A DNA stretch of 64,000 nt from Chroococcidiopsis sp. CCMEE 29 (GCF_023558375.1 NZ_CP083761.1:2164001-2228000); one strand, 5' to 3'; shown: positions 51,137-60,567, counted from the stretch's first letter. Numbers and translations: made by a program. The notes: generated by a model not told the origin, from the letters alone.

Positions 51137-52503
51137 CAGCCACTCAATAGTAAATTTAGAAAGTAGGTCTGCTTCTGAAGCATTACCCTTTTCTCAAGCC
51201 TTGTTAGATAGGATGGAGACAATCTTTCCACACTGCTTGACGCTTCCTGCGGTAAAAGCTAATGAGGCGATCGTCTAAGGCAGCATCAAAAACTGCTAGA
51301 GATATTGACATTCAACATTGATTTAAGCAATGCTGACACCGCTTACATTGCTCAAATCAATGTTGTCAGGAAACGGCTCAACTGGGTTTTGACCCAAATT
51401 AAACTCTCTAAAAATTCTAGACACTGCCCGTAGATATGCAACCTCTTGTTGAACAGAAGGCAATAAAGACAAGATTTCAATTAAGTCATCAACTTCATTA
51501 GGAGTCAGTTGGGAACGCATCAAAACCTCTTGGTCTATTCTTCCATACAATTCTTGAAGGATTAATTCCAAAACATCTCGATATTCTTTTATGGAAATTT
51601 CCTCAACTTCGAAATGTTTCGGGTTAGCTCCCCACTTTAAAATTTTTAAAAGTGTGTGTGTTAATGCTTGAGAAAAAATAGAATTACCGATCTCTTTTAC
51701 TGCGTTTCCTAGACTGCGTTTGATTTGTGCTTCTGGTAAATCAGAATCAGCTAGCAAGATTTGCAAGCCTGCCAAATGTTTAGTAAGTGTGTGACTACAA
51801 AATGGGGACACTTCTGCAACAAATAGCTCTCCAGAGGAGTCAATGAAGTGAGGCTCAAGAGCATTAGTCAAAAAATTTATTTCTGTTGGGCTATCCCAAT
51901 CAAATTGACCTAAAAAACAAGGCTCCTCATATCCAGGTATAAGTCCTTGAAAATAAATTGGGATATCCTTGCCAGACTGAGCAATTTTATATAGAGCAAC
52001 CTCTAGAGTTTCTACGGGCCAATCAAGATTACGTACTGTTAAAAATTTAAGTTTACCAGGCTGACATAGAACCAGTGCATTCAGCAACAGATGTGAAGCT
52101 TCACTAACATTTTGGGCGGTTACATAGCGATGAGGAGCATGAACATTGACAATTTTACCTTGCTGTATTTTGTTGTCTATTTGCTGACAGACTGAACTGT
52201 TTTCCAGCATATGAGTAAAGCGTACCATCCCATAAGTGACATCACCCTTTTGTGCAGCTTGGGCAAATTGCCACTCGGAAATTTTCTTAGATGCTGCGTA
52301 TACTTCGGTTGTGAAATATCTGGCTGCCTTGCCAGTTGAGGAGAAAATGCATTGCTGCACTCCACACATTTGAGATAATCGAATAATATTTTGCGTACCT
52401 AAGATGCTGGTTGAAACGGTTTCTCGAATCTGGATTTCAGCAAGCCAAGGAAGGCGTTGAGCTGCCAGGTGGAAGACAATATCCGGCTTTTCTACATCAA
52501 ATA

Positions 52504-53522
52504 TAGCGATTCTCAAATAACTCAGGTACAGTGGGAGGAAATTGCTCCGACTGAAAAGATGAAAGCATACTCTCTTGACTTTCGCCAAAAAATCATCCAT
52601 GTATATGAGAACGAAAAGATTTCTCAACGTCAACTAGCTCAACGTTTCTGTGTGGCATTGAGTTTTATTCAAAAGCTACTCAAACAGTATCGGGAAACAG
52701 GAGAAATTGCAGCGAAGCCATTTGCGGGAGGAGTCAAACTCAAACTTAACTCAGAACAACTGGTGATTCTGAGTGAATTAATTGAAGCAAATAACGATGC
52801 CACCCTCAAAGAACTAGTTCATCTGTTCCAAGAAAAAACGGCAGTGAATCTCAGTCGCGCCACGATGGGAAGAATGACTCAAAAACTCAAGATGACAGTA
52901 AAAAAAAACACTGCATGCGGCAGAAAAAGAAAGTGAGCGAGTACTCAAGCTCAGGGGAGAATTTTGGGAAACGATCCGAGAGATTCGAGTGGAAGACTTA
53001 ATCTTCATTGATGAGGCTGGGGTCAATCTCGCGATGGTGAGACTATACGCCCGTGCCTTGAAGGGAAAAAGAGCCTACGGAACTCGCCCCCAAAAACGAG
53101 GCAAAAGTGTCTCAATGGTCAGTGCCATCACCTGCCGACAAGTATTAACTTTTTTCAATGTCTTAGGAGCAATAGATGGCATCACATTTGAAGCTTTTAT
53201 TGTGCGGAAGTTGGTGCCTTCGTTATGGAAGGGAGCCTGTGTAGTATTAGATAATTGCAGCATTCATAAAAGCAAAGAAGTCGAAAAAGCTATTCAAAAT
53301 GCCGGAGGAAAAGTCCTTTATTTGCCTCCCTATTCACCTGATTTTTCACCAATTGAAAATTGCTGGTCCAAGCTCAAAGGTATCTTACGGATGATTGGAG
53401 CAAGAACTTATCAAGCGTTAGATGTGGCAATAACACAAGCATACCAACAAATCTCCGAGCCAGACCTTTACCATTGGTTTACTCACTGCTGTTACTGTAC
53501 TTCATCTATTTGAGAATCGCTA
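52504..53522 (+). mobile_element. IS630-family element, copy 2, inside epimerase gene
   Basis: Ends TAGCGATTCTCAAATA (52504-) and TATTTGAGAATCGCTA (-53522) form a close inverted repeat. Because the flanks are TA-rich (TATA on the left and TATATA on the right), the exact TA duplication is ambiguous; TA at 52502-52503 and 53523-53524 fits best. Size about 1019 bp. Confidence 0.88.
52559..53513 (+). CDS. IS630-family transposase in two frames joined at a run of nine A
   Basis: The first frame starts at ATG 52559 (MKAYSLDFRQKIIHVYENEKISQRQLAQRF, helix-turn-helix) and ends at 52936. The second runs to 53513 and reads LKLRGEFWETIREIRVEDLIFIDEAGVNLAMVRLYARA (D), CVVLDNCSIHKS (D) and YSPDFSPIENCWSKLK (E). 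The change, equivalent to losing one base (+1), falls at A9 (52900-52908): with eight A the frame reads through as KKTLHAAEKESERV, the counterpart of [14 protein letters not shown] in copy 1. Slippage on this run, or a simple mutation, explains the break. The element is otherwise complete. Confidence 0.75.
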
Positions 53523-53981
53523 TATATGTTTTAAAGCATTATAGTTGCGAACATCAGCTGCATAGAGAGTGATTGATCCATTCTGAGTACCAATTGGTCT
53601 AACCTCTGAAGGATCAGAACATCGTACTTTGTCTACTGAGACTACACATCGTACACCCAGCTCAACAAGTTTCTTTACTAGATGGCTACCAACGCATCCC
53701 TCTCCTCCCGTTACAAGCACCACTTTTCCTTGAAGTTTGCTTCTAACTTCGGCTTCATATAGGTGAATCATGCGCTTGCGTGCGTCGGCAAAAGGATCTG
53801 CTTGTAATTTCCCTTCTGCCACATAAGCTTGAATCAGCGCTGCTGTTAGGCTCTGCAGGGAGGCAATAACTTTAGAATCTTGCGGCTCGGGTGAACCCGG
53901 TGGAACTAGCTGCTGTATACATTTAATAATCTCAGCTTTATTGGTATCGTGCCGCATTAAGGACTTGAGCTTTGATTTCAT

Positions 53982-54599
53982 TTTATTTTTTTGTAATAAA
54001 GTAGTATTAATTAAAACCGCACATTAATAAATCCTATTGATGCTTTTTTGACACAGTTTTTTAGAGCGTAGTAGCAACAACAGTTGGCTGTACGACTACT
54101 AACTGCTCAAACTCTTTATTTGCAAGCTAAAAATTTGTTACCTAAACTTTTCTAAACTCATGTGATAGGTTGTATTAGCATATTAACTTAATGCGTGAAA
54201 AGACGTTATAGTTACTACGTAGTTTCACGTAAGCTTTAACTTTTACCAGTATATTTACGCTATAGTTATAAGATTTAGTAAATTAACCGCAAAGTCTGAA
54301 GACAATACTTTAACCAGGAACGTATAATATTCAACCTAAATCTATTTTTAACTCCAGCTTTTCGTTTGCTGGAACCTTCTTTGACATAAGGAAAACCCAA
54401 GGCAGCAGGGAGGGCGATTTATTAGTGTAAAAGCCCCGGAGCGTTTTGAATAGAGCCTCTTAGCGCAGTAAATGCCAGGGTTACAGCGAGATGCAAGCTG
54501 GTAACTAAGTAATTTGAAAAGGTTAGGTGATTCCAGTTTCGTTCATTGGCTCAGATACTTCACCTGAACTTTGTCGAAGCTGGAAATCTTTATTTTGAG
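53982..54599. other. Intergenic region upstream of epimerase gene
   Basis: 618 bp, AT-rich, between the epimerase gene and the superoxide dismutase gene (both minus). It should hold the epimerase promoter. I see no open frame with coding character. A GAACTTTGTCGAAG segment near 54567-54580 and a GAGCGTAGTAGC segment at 54063-54075 are unremarkable. Confidence 0.4.
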
Positions 54600-55190
54600 T
54601 TAATTGTAAACAGGTTCAATTACTCCACATGCTAGGCGGGGTCCTCCTGACTCTGCTGCCGTACCTCCAGCTTTGATCTGATCGGGCAGTTTGTGTACAA
54701 TGACTGCACTTCCATCAGCATCAAATATAGTCAGAGGACCCGGTGAGAGCGTATAGCGGGTAGTAAGAGTGAAGAGTTTACCCTTGCCATTTTCATCTAC
54801 TTGAATGTTCGGTAAATCTCCCAAGTGGTAGGGATGGTTTGCTTCTACGGGAGTGGATGAACCGAATTCATTTGGATGATCGAAATGTCCTCCAGCGGTG
54901 CTAAATGCAGGCTGTGCATCCGCTTCGCAAATCCCCTTTTCGTGAACGTGAAAGCCATGCAGTCCAGGAGTGAGAATTGCTCGATCCCCCTGGACTTCAA
55001 CTTGAACCCAGACGTAGCCAGATGCCTCCTGCCTCATACTCAGGTAACCAGTGATACCTGGTCCTCTGATTTCAGCCTTAGCATTCGTAAGAGGAGTGTC
55101 GGAGAAACTAACTTCGGAGAGAATGGCAAGTAGAATAAACGTCAATGCCCCTACCAGCGCCAGTCGAATCTTAGAAGTAAATTTTTTCAT
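54600..55190 (-). CDS. Cu/Zn superoxide dismutase, exported
   Basis: About 196 residues from ATG 55190. Signal or anchor MKKFTSKIRLALVGALTFILLAILSEV, then the SodC fold: HGFHVHEKGICEAD (two His ligands), FSTAGGHFDHPNEF (His and Asp ligands), ANHPYHLGDLPNI, GSAVIVHKLPDQI (His) and GGPRLACGVI (the Cys pairing with Cys of GICEAD). It should convert superoxide to peroxide in the periplasm. An in-frame GTG at 55283 would add a hydrophobic extension of 31 residues (VELLSSLVEDIPLIVLKASLLLIAYNLIF) and is a possible alternative start. No close operon partners. Confidence 0.88.
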   Translation of the reverse strand: MKKFTSKIRLALVGALTFILLAILSEVSFSDTPLTNAKAEIRGPGITGYLSMRQEASGYVWVQVEVQGDRAILTPGLHGFHVHEKGICEADAQPAFSTAGGHFDHPNEFGSSTPVEANHPYHLGDLPNIQVDENGKGKLFTLTTRYTLSPGPLTIFDADGSAVIVHKLPDQIKAGGTAAESGGPRLACGVIEPVYN

Positions 55191-55660
55191 CAGTAGGAAA
55201 ATTAGATTGTATGCAATGAGCAACAATGAGGCTTTAAGGACAATTAGTGGAATGTCCTCCACCAAGGATGAAAGTAATTCCACTAGAGGGCAACCAGGGT
55301 GTTACCCATAAAAAAATTAAAGTAGCAATCAGCACAATATCATACTAATACCTGAACATATATGAAGATTTAGTAACTCCTCCGCTCAGGCGATCAAGTA
55401 CAGATCCAGAAAGTGTTTCAGCTTGATTTTCCTGCCTTTTGTTACGTAGTTTGAACCAACGAACATTCGGTTTTTCCTCCGGGGTACGAGTAACTTTTGG
55501 TCTACATCCTAGATGGGTGGTTCAGTGCTTGCTCAGAAATTGCCTCAGGTAAAGCGATCGCCGCCTTCACTTAACCACATCTAGTGCTACTAAATAGTTA
55601 ATGAAGATGGAGTGACATCAGGCAAAGAAAGAGTATCTTGAGGGGTTTTTATTGGGTGAG
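55191..55660. other. Divergent spacer between sodC and DoxX gene
   Basis: About 470 bp (less if the longer sodC start is used). Hydrophobic minus-strand coding potential up to 55283 may belong to sodC. The remaining sequence has one GCGATCG site (55555-55561) and an AGCAAAGA-type stretch before the DoxX gene. No recognised regulatory motif. Confidence 0.4.
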
Positions 55661-56092
55661 ATGGAATACATAAACAAACACAAGGAACTTTTGCGAGTCA
55701 TCCTTGCGGTATCTATCGTAGTGGTGGGAGTGACGCACTTTGCTGTCCCGGAACCCTATGCCAGAATCGTGCCACCGCAACTTCCTTACCCTATGCAACT
55801 AGTATATATCAGTGGTTTTTTTGAAATTTTAGGTGGAATTGGGCTTTTAGTTCCCCGTGTGAGTCGGGTTGCGGCGTGGGGTCTAATTGCTCTCTTTATC
55901 GCTGTTTTCCCAGCCAACATTAATATGGCTGTTAATCATATCAAAATTGAGCATGTCCCCGATTCACTCTGGTTCCAAGCGATCAGGCTTCCTTTTCAAG
56001 CAGTCTTAATTGCTTGGGCTTGGTGGTATACAAAACCTTCAGAGCTAGAAAAACAAGCTTCAATCTTTTTAGAGGAACCCAAAATTGAGTAA
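55661..56092 (+). CDS. DoxX-family membrane protein
   Basis: 143 residues from ATG 55661; an in-frame TTG at 55652 is an alternative, but GGTGAG immediately before the ATG supports neither strongly. Four membrane helices: VILAVSIVVVGVTHFAV, LVYISGFFEILGGIGLLV, VAAWGLIALFIAVFPANINMAV and a last one with LPFQAVLIAWAWWYT. The motif GVTHFAVPEPYARIVPPQLP and the GGIGLL and FPANINMAV segments are typical of DoxX/MauE-like proteins. Their roles range from quinone redox to chaperoning of stress enzymes; no specific role can be given. The following gene begins 10 bases on. Confidence 0.85.
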   Translation: MEYINKHKELLRVILAVSIVVVGVTHFAVPEPYARIVPPQLPYPMQLVYISGFFEILGGIGLLVPRVSRVAAWGLIALFIAVFPANINMAVNHIKIEHVPDSLWFQAIRLPFQAVLIAWAWWYTKPSELEKQASIFLEEPKIE

Positions 56093-56101
56093 TGTTAAGT
56101 T

Positions 56102-56596
56102 ATGACTACAGAAAAGACAGTGCAACCATTGCAGGCAAAATGGGTAACGCCGGAAAATTTTCACTCATATGGTCAAGTGATTTTTGCAAGTATTGACAGC
56201 AAGCCTTACGATGCTGAAGATGCCCAGTTAAACTTGCAAAATGGCATTCCTCGGTTTTACATTATGCGATTGCACTACAGAGGCCATAAGTTTCACACAA
56301 TCACTCGCCACCTGCAATGCACTCAATGTTTAGGTTCTCTAGAAGGTAAGGAGTGGTTAATTGCAGTTGCACCTCCTAACAGTGCTGCCGATCAACCCGT
56401 GTTAGAGAACGTTGTAGCTTTCCGCATTCCGGGTAATTGCTTTATCAAGTTAGAGAAGGGAACTTGGCACGCTGGTCCTTATTTTTACCATGAGTTCGTT
56501 GATTTCTATAACCTGGAACTCAGTGACACGAATATCAACGATCATGATACCTATAACTTTGGGCAAAGGGACAATTTGGAATTAGAAATTGTCTAG
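56102..56596 (+). CDS. Ureidoglycolate lyase-like cupin protein
   Basis: 164 residues of the ureidoglycolate lyase (AllA) family. It starts LQAKWVTPENFHSYGQVIFAS, the family opening, then FYIMRLHYRGHKFHTITRHLQCTQCLGSLEGKEWLIAVAPP (about 52-97), with His residues, and AFRIPGNCFIKLEKGTWHAGPYFY (about 115-140), where GTWHAGP is the characteristic motif. AllA releases urea from ureidoglycolate in purine degradation, but cyanobacterial relatives often lie outside such pathways. It is coupled to the DoxX gene by a 9-base gap, so both are likely in one operon. Confidence 0.8.
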   Translation: MTTEKTVQPLQAKWVTPENFHSYGQVIFASIDSKPYDAEDAQLNLQNGIPRFYIMRLHYRGHKFHTITRHLQCTQCLGSLEGKEWLIAVAPPNSAADQPVLENVVAFRIPGNCFIKLEKGTWHAGPYFYHEFVDFYNLELSDTNINDHDTYNFGQRDNLELEIV

Positions 56597-57045
56597 AAGG
56601 CTGGAGCAGGGCTTTTTCCAAGGGGAGCAGTTGACTCTGGTCTTGGCTGCGATTGGTATCCCGCTACTTAATCTCATGTCTGGTTAATACTTGTAGCGAG
56701 CCAGACACGGGGATGTAAAGTTTTGTTAAGTATTGCATTATTACTGAATTTGGAACTGAGAACTCAATAGAGGTTCGCAAGTTTGGGTTTTGCAAGAAAA
56801 CTCAAATTTCCAGCTCTTTACCCGAAAATCATACTCATGAAGTTCAATCTGAGGTAATGAAACCTATATGGGAAAAGGCAGCACCAGAAATGTGAAAATT
56901 AATTCCACACTTGCTTGGAACACAACTTATGTGTCCCAGCGTCGGTGAGACTGCCGGATAAAAAGTAGGAATGTAATCCCTACTATCGTGCAGATTTCTG
57001 GTGAAATGAGGAGCCTCTGCTACCCAAGAAGAGTAAGTGCTATAA
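56597..57045. other. Intergenic region upstream of HetZ-related gene
   Basis: 449 bp, no gene. There is an AT-rich stretch 56690-56840. A short GAGCCAGACACGGGGATG segment (56698-56715) is not recognised. The start region of the next gene has AGAAGAG (57027-57033) as a weak ribosome site. Confidence 0.4.
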
Positions 57046-58230
57046 ATGCAGGTTGTCATGCAAACTTTAAAGCAGGGATTCGAGGAGCGCAATCTCATGG
57101 CCCAGTTGGCGGAGGACCTGGCGCAAGATTGGCGATCGCGTTTGAAAGCAGACTGTCCGGAACAAAGCGCTGCAACTACAGAAAGTATTATTCATTGGCT
57201 ATTAGGAAACGACTTAGAGCGATTTGCACTGCTCAACCCAAATCAGCTAGAAATTGCCCGGCAAGCAATGGCATATCGCTACCGGATCTTACGACATCGC
57301 TACTTGGGACTAGCTCCAGAACAGGCTTATCGCCACCTAATAACACGGCTGGGTAGCTTAGTGTTACTGCGCCAGAAAATCCGCACTTGGGTAGCCCTTA
57401 GTCGCGATCGCCAGCGGGCAGTGGTGGATGTTTTACAAGAAGTACTCCAGGAATTACTGCACAGCGATCGCTACATGCAACAGCAAATGACCTGGATTGC
57501 CGAGTGTACTAGTGATGTGAAACTACGCAATGCTCTGCTGTTAGCTAGTACAGAAGAGTATTGCTTGCGCCCAATTCGAAATCAACCATTATTGGTTTAC
57601 CGCTTTGTCAACTACCTGCGGCGTACTTCCCGGGGGGGCATAACCCAGGTACCCACCAATGACTTAATCCGGCTGGTGTCTGACGAGGTAGTAACAGATG
57701 ACAGCGATCGCCCGATCAGCTTGTTCGATACCCAGGCACTGGCTGCGTATCAAGACACCCAAACAATGGAACAGCAACAAGTACTGCGGCAGGCGGTGCA
57801 ACAAGAATTTTCTAGCTATCTAGCCACACAACTTGGGCCAATTGCCGTGCAGTGGCTGCAATTGTATCTGCAAGGTCGGTCCCAAGAAGCGATCGCCCGA
57901 AAGTTAAATTTGCCAGTGAAAGAGATCTACCGCCTACGGGAAAAAATCAGCTACCATGCCGTGCGTGTGTTTGCACTGAAGTATCAACCGGAACTCGTCG
58001 GCAATTGGTTAGAGACTTCCTTGCTGGAACACAGCTTTGGGTTAAAGCCGCAGCAGTGGCAGCAATTCTGGGAGCGATTGACCCCGCGACAGCGCCAGAT
58101 GATTGAGTTATTGAAAGGTGGGAAAGACATTGAGGCGATCGCTCAATCCTTAAATCTCAAATCTCATCAGGTTATGGGCGAATGGAGTAAGCTTTACTTG
58201 ACAGCCCAAGCCATTAGGTGTCAGGGGTGA
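57046..58230 (+). CDS. HetZ-related protein 2 (cyanobacterial regulator)
   Basis: 394 residues. The N-terminal 150 residues are helical (LMAQLAEDLAQDWRSRLKADCPEQS; LEIARQAMAYRYRILRHRYLGLAPEQAYRHLITRLGS), followed by VALSRDRQRAVVDVLQEVLQELLHSDRYMQQQM and EEYCLRPIRNQPLLVYRFVNYLRRTSRGG. The C-terminal part has two helix-turn-helix-like repeats (QGRSQEAIARKLNLPVKEIYRLREKISYHA; LTPRQRQMIELLKGGKDIEAIAQSLNLKSHQVMGEWSK), the latter LuxR-like. This matches a conserved cyanobacterial family annotated as HetZ-related, known for its link to the heterocyst regulator HetZ. Its own role is untested, and the family occurs in species without heterocysts. The start is ATG 57046 or 57058. Confidence 0.7.
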   Translation: MQVVMQTLKQGFEERNLMAQLAEDLAQDWRSRLKADCPEQSAATTESIIHWLLGNDLERFALLNPNQLEIARQAMAYRYRILRHRYLGLAPEQAYRHLITRLGSLVLLRQKIRTWVALSRDRQRAVVDVLQEVLQELLHSDRYMQQQMTWIAECTSDVKLRNALLLASTEEYCLRPIRNQPLLVYRFVNYLRRTSRGGITQVPTNDLIRLVSDEVVTDDSDRPISLFDTQALAAYQDTQTMEQQQVLRQAVQQEFSSYLATQLGPIAVQWLQLYLQGRSQEAIARKLNLPVKEIYRLREKISYHAVRVFALKYQPELVGNWLETSLLEHSFGLKPQQWQQFWERLTPRQRQMIELLKGGKDIEAIAQSLNLKSHQVMGEWSKLYLTAQAIRCQG

Positions 58231-58296
58231 GATTATTCCCTTCCTATTGAAAGAACATCAGTGAGACAGCAAGGGAAGCAGAAATCAGCTAATGTT

Positions 58297-58430
58297 GGTA
58301 TCATAGTAAATCCACTTTTTTAGTCCCCTTTTAGCCCTGGCGACTAGAAGTCGCGGCTACACGAACAAAGTCCGCCGTCGCGGACTAATGAAAAAGGGGG
58401 TGACTAACCCGGATTTGGTATCATTAACAA
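58297..58430. repeat. Palindromic element with nested stems
   Basis: GGTATCATAGTAAATCC at the left and GGATTTGGTATCATT at the right repeat a GGTATCAT block and flank inverted segments TTAGTCCCCTTTT and AAAAGGGGGTGACTAA. A GTCCGC-CGTC-GCGGAC hairpin (58369-58384) lies inside. The size of about 130 bp and the structure fit a small mobile palindrome (MITE-like). It sits between the convergent HetZ-related gene and the PadR gene. Confidence 0.5.
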
Positions 58431-58439
58431 TTTCCAACG

Positions 58440-58991
58440 TTAGGAATCTGTCACAGTCCCTTTGCTGAATAACTGAATTGCTTCATCGCACCAAGCTACC
58501 CATTCGGTTTCGTAGCGAATGCCACGCCGCAATGTTAAACAAAAACATTGGTCTTCTACTGGCAGGTTGCATAGATTTTGACACCGTTGCTGCTGTAGAT
58601 CTTCAAAAATTGACAATTGCTGTAAGTGCACTTGGCGACGACGTTCCAACTCTTTGAGAACGATTGTGCGAGGCACAAGATGTCCAGCCAGCACTTTCAC
58701 TAATAATTCTTCACGAATCGGCGTCGGTTCAGAAGGTTGGGCAATCCATCCTCGCAAGTTTTCTCGTCCAAGCTCTGTAATGGAGTAGAGCTTTTTATCA
58801 GGGCGACCATCCTGTGGAATCGTTTGGGATGTAATCATGCCCTGGTTTTCGAGTTTGCCAAGCTCCCGATAAATCTGCTGCTGAGTGGCTCGCCAGTAGC
58901 AGCCGCTGTTTTCAGCAAATTGCTTTGATAAGTCATAACCGCTGTGGGGTTCGATACTGAGTGCTGCCAAGATTGTGTGAGCCAGTGCCAT
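58440..58991 (-). CDS. PadR-family transcriptional regulator
   Basis: 183 residues. The PadR winged helix spans about 1-85: MALAHTILAALSIEPHSGYDLSKQF, RATQQQIYRELGKLENQGMITSQT and GRPDKKLYSITELGRENLRGW. The C-terminal half (about 88-175) is helical with VRTIVLKELERRRQVHLQQLSIFED, the dimer or ligand arm of the Vir-type PadRs. Such proteins usually repress divergent efflux genes until a drug or phenolic is present. The RND pump starts 206 bp away on the other strand, with an inverted repeat between them. The ATG at 58991 is chosen over the in-frame TTG at 58997. Confidence 0.9.
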   Translation of the reverse strand: MALAHTILAALSIEPHSGYDLSKQFAENSGCYWRATQQQIYRELGKLENQGMITSQTIPQDGRPDKKLYSITELGRENLRGWIAQPSEPTPIREELLVKVLAGHLVPRTIVLKELERRRQVHLQQLSIFEDLQQQRCQNLCNLPVEDQCFCLTLRRGIRYETEWVAWCDEAIQLFSKGTVTDS

Positions 58992-59041
58992 TACCAAATT
59001 GGGGTTGACATATCCAATAAGTTGAATATAGCATCTGATAC

Positions 59042-59076
59042 ATACACAACTGGTTTTATAACAACTGGTTGTGTAT
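59042..59076. promoter_or_regulatory. Probable PadR operator between regulator and efflux genes
   Basis: ATACACAAC (59042-59050) and GTTGTGTAT (59068-59076) are perfect inverted halves separated by 17 bases. Within it AACTGGTT occurs twice (59048-59055 and 59063-59070). The site lies 51 bases upstream of the PadR start and about 120 bases before the pump gene, a classic place for autoregulation and repression. PadR sites with ATAC/GTAT arms are known in other bacteria. Confidence 0.6.
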
Positions 59077-59196
59077 TTAGCGCTTGCCTAGATTGGCATC
59101 ACAACCGCGATCGCCAAGTAAAGATGAAGTATTTGTCCAGATTCAAGCCAATCTTGAGGCGAATACTTTCAATACTTCCATCAGGAGCCTACTCTC

Positions 59197-60567
59197 ATGA
59201 ATGATGAGTCAGCACTGGGTCAAAAAGCTTGGGAATCAGAAGCAGCTGCAAGCAGACAGCGTTTTAACCTGAGACGATGGGGTTGGGTTTCGTTGAGCGG
59301 CATCTTGCTACTGTCAGGGCTGTCGATTGGCGTACCGCGCTTTACCAGTAACGATCCGCGTGACATTTCTGCTGAGCCGAGGATGCTGAGTGTCAAGACG
59401 ACTCAAGTTGCAGCTGTGAAGTCTTACACAGCTAGGCGAACTTACACCGGAGAAGTCGCTGCCGTTAGGGCCAGTGAACTGGGGTTTGAGCGCTCGGGTA
59501 AGGTTGTCCAGTTTAATGTGGGGCAGGGAGATCGGGTCAAAGCAGGAATGGCGATCGCTAGAGTCGATACTCAAAACTTAGAAGCTCAGCGCCTGCAACT
59601 CTTAGCTCAGAAGGCTCAAGCAGTCGCCGTGTTACAGGAATTGCAAAATGGACCTCGATTAGAAGTCATTGCAGCCGCTCGTGCCCAAGTAACAGACTTG
59701 CAAAGCCAGTTGGAACTAGAACGAATTAGACAAACTCGGCGTGAATATCTGTATAAAGAAGGCGCAATCTCGAAGGAACAACTTGACGAAGTTGCCTTCA
59801 ATCAGAATGCACTATCGGCTCGACTGGTAGCAGCACAAAGCAGACTGAATGAGCTAGAAGCAGGCACTCGCTCAGAGCAGATTGCAGCACAGCAAGCGGG
59901 AGTGAAACAGCTTGAGGCCAGTATTGCCGACCTAGAGATCGCGATCGCCAAAAGCACGATCTCAGCTCCCTTCTCTGGGGCGATCGCAAAGCGACACTTG
60001 GATGAAGGAACGGTTGTGCAGGCAGGGCAGTCTGTGGTGCGTTTGGTAGAGGGAATAACTCCTAAGGTAGAGATTGGTGTACCGACAGAGGTTGCCTCCC
60101 AACTGGAGCGGGGAAGCGAACAACGGGTTCACATTGGAGGCGAGACTTACCAAGCAAAGGTCACATCTATCCTGCCAGAAGTGAATCCTACAACCCGGAC
60201 TCGCACAGTTATTCTCGCATTGGATACACGAGATCTACAGCCGGTAGCACCCAAACAAATTGCCCGCTTGGAGGTTACTCAAAGGGTGCCAACCAATGGG
60301 TACTGGTTGCCCATTACCGCTTTAGCACGGGGCGATCGCGGTTTGTGGTCATGTTATGCACTCGGGCAGCCTGAGGGGAACTCTCATTCTGCTCAAGCTA
60401 AAACCTACCGCGTGGAGCGACGGGATGTGGAAGTACTTTATACGGAGAGCGATCGCGCTCTTGTTCGCGGGCTGCTTCAACCGGGTGACACAGTTATCGT
60501 AGACGGAACCCAGCGAGTTGTACCAGGTCAGTTAGTGCGCCTAGTTAATAGTACTCGGTCAAGTTGA
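59197..60567 (+). CDS. RND efflux periplasmic adaptor (membrane fusion protein)
   Basis: 456 residues. One N-terminal membrane segment (about 28-46, WGWVSLSGILLLSGLSIGV), then the HlyD/AcrA layout: beta-barrel piece YTGEVAAVRASELGFERSGKV, lipoyl half NVGQGDRVKAGMAIARVD, a long coiled coil (about 127-250, LEAQRLQLLAQKAQAVAVLQEL...), second lipoyl half STISAPFSGAIAKRHLDEGTVV and the membrane-proximal domain. It bridges the RND pump to an outer-membrane channel. It shares the plus strand with the permease 80 bases on; a GGAG site lies at 59182-59185 before the ATG. Confidence 0.92.
   Translation: MNDESALGQKAWESEAAASRQRFNLRRWGWVSLSGILLLSGLSIGVPRFTSNDPRDISAEPRMLSVKTTQVAAVKSYTARRTYTGEVAAVRASELGFERSGKVVQFNVGQGDRVKAGMAIARVDTQNLEAQRLQLLAQKAQAVAVLQELQNGPRLEVIAAARAQVTDLQSQLELERIRQTRREYLYKEGAISKEQLDEVAFNQNALSARLVAAQSRLNELEAGTRSEQIAAQQAGVKQLEASIADLEIAIAKSTISAPFSGAIAKRHLDEGTVVQAGQSVVRLVEGITPKVEIGVPTEVASQLERGSEQRVHIGGETYQAKVTSILPEVNPTTRTRTVILALDTRDLQPVAPKQIARLEVTQRVPTNGYWLPITALARGDRGLWSCYALGQPEGNSHSAQAKTYRVERRDVEVLYTESDRALVRGLLQPGDTVIVDGTQRVVPGQLVRLVNSTRSS

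Larger units (their letters stand above)
51323..53981 (-). pseudogene. NAD-dependent sugar epimerase/dehydratase (CapD-like), split by IS630
   Basis: The N-terminal part (53981-53523) has a helical leader, then GKVVLVTGGEGCVGSHLVKKLVELGVRCVVSVDK, an NAD-binding GxxGxxG motif. The C-terminal part (52503-51323) resumes FDVEKPDIVFHLAAQRLPWLAE (the HLAA motif), YAASKKISEWQ (Y-x-x-x-K catalytic pair) and VTYGMVRFTHM. Between them lies an IS630 element. Removing it with one TA restores HIFDVEKP in frame, so the gene was intact before. The protein is a polysaccharide-biosynthesis type short-chain epimerase with about 545 residues; the C-terminal 250 residues are an extra helical domain. It is probably inactive now, unless the element excises. 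Confidence 0.85.

Noticed and set aside
57046-58230. HetZ itself or a sigma factor
   Set aside because: The N-terminal motifs differ from HetZ, and the helix-turn-helix repeats lack sigma region 2. HetZ-related protein 2 fits better.
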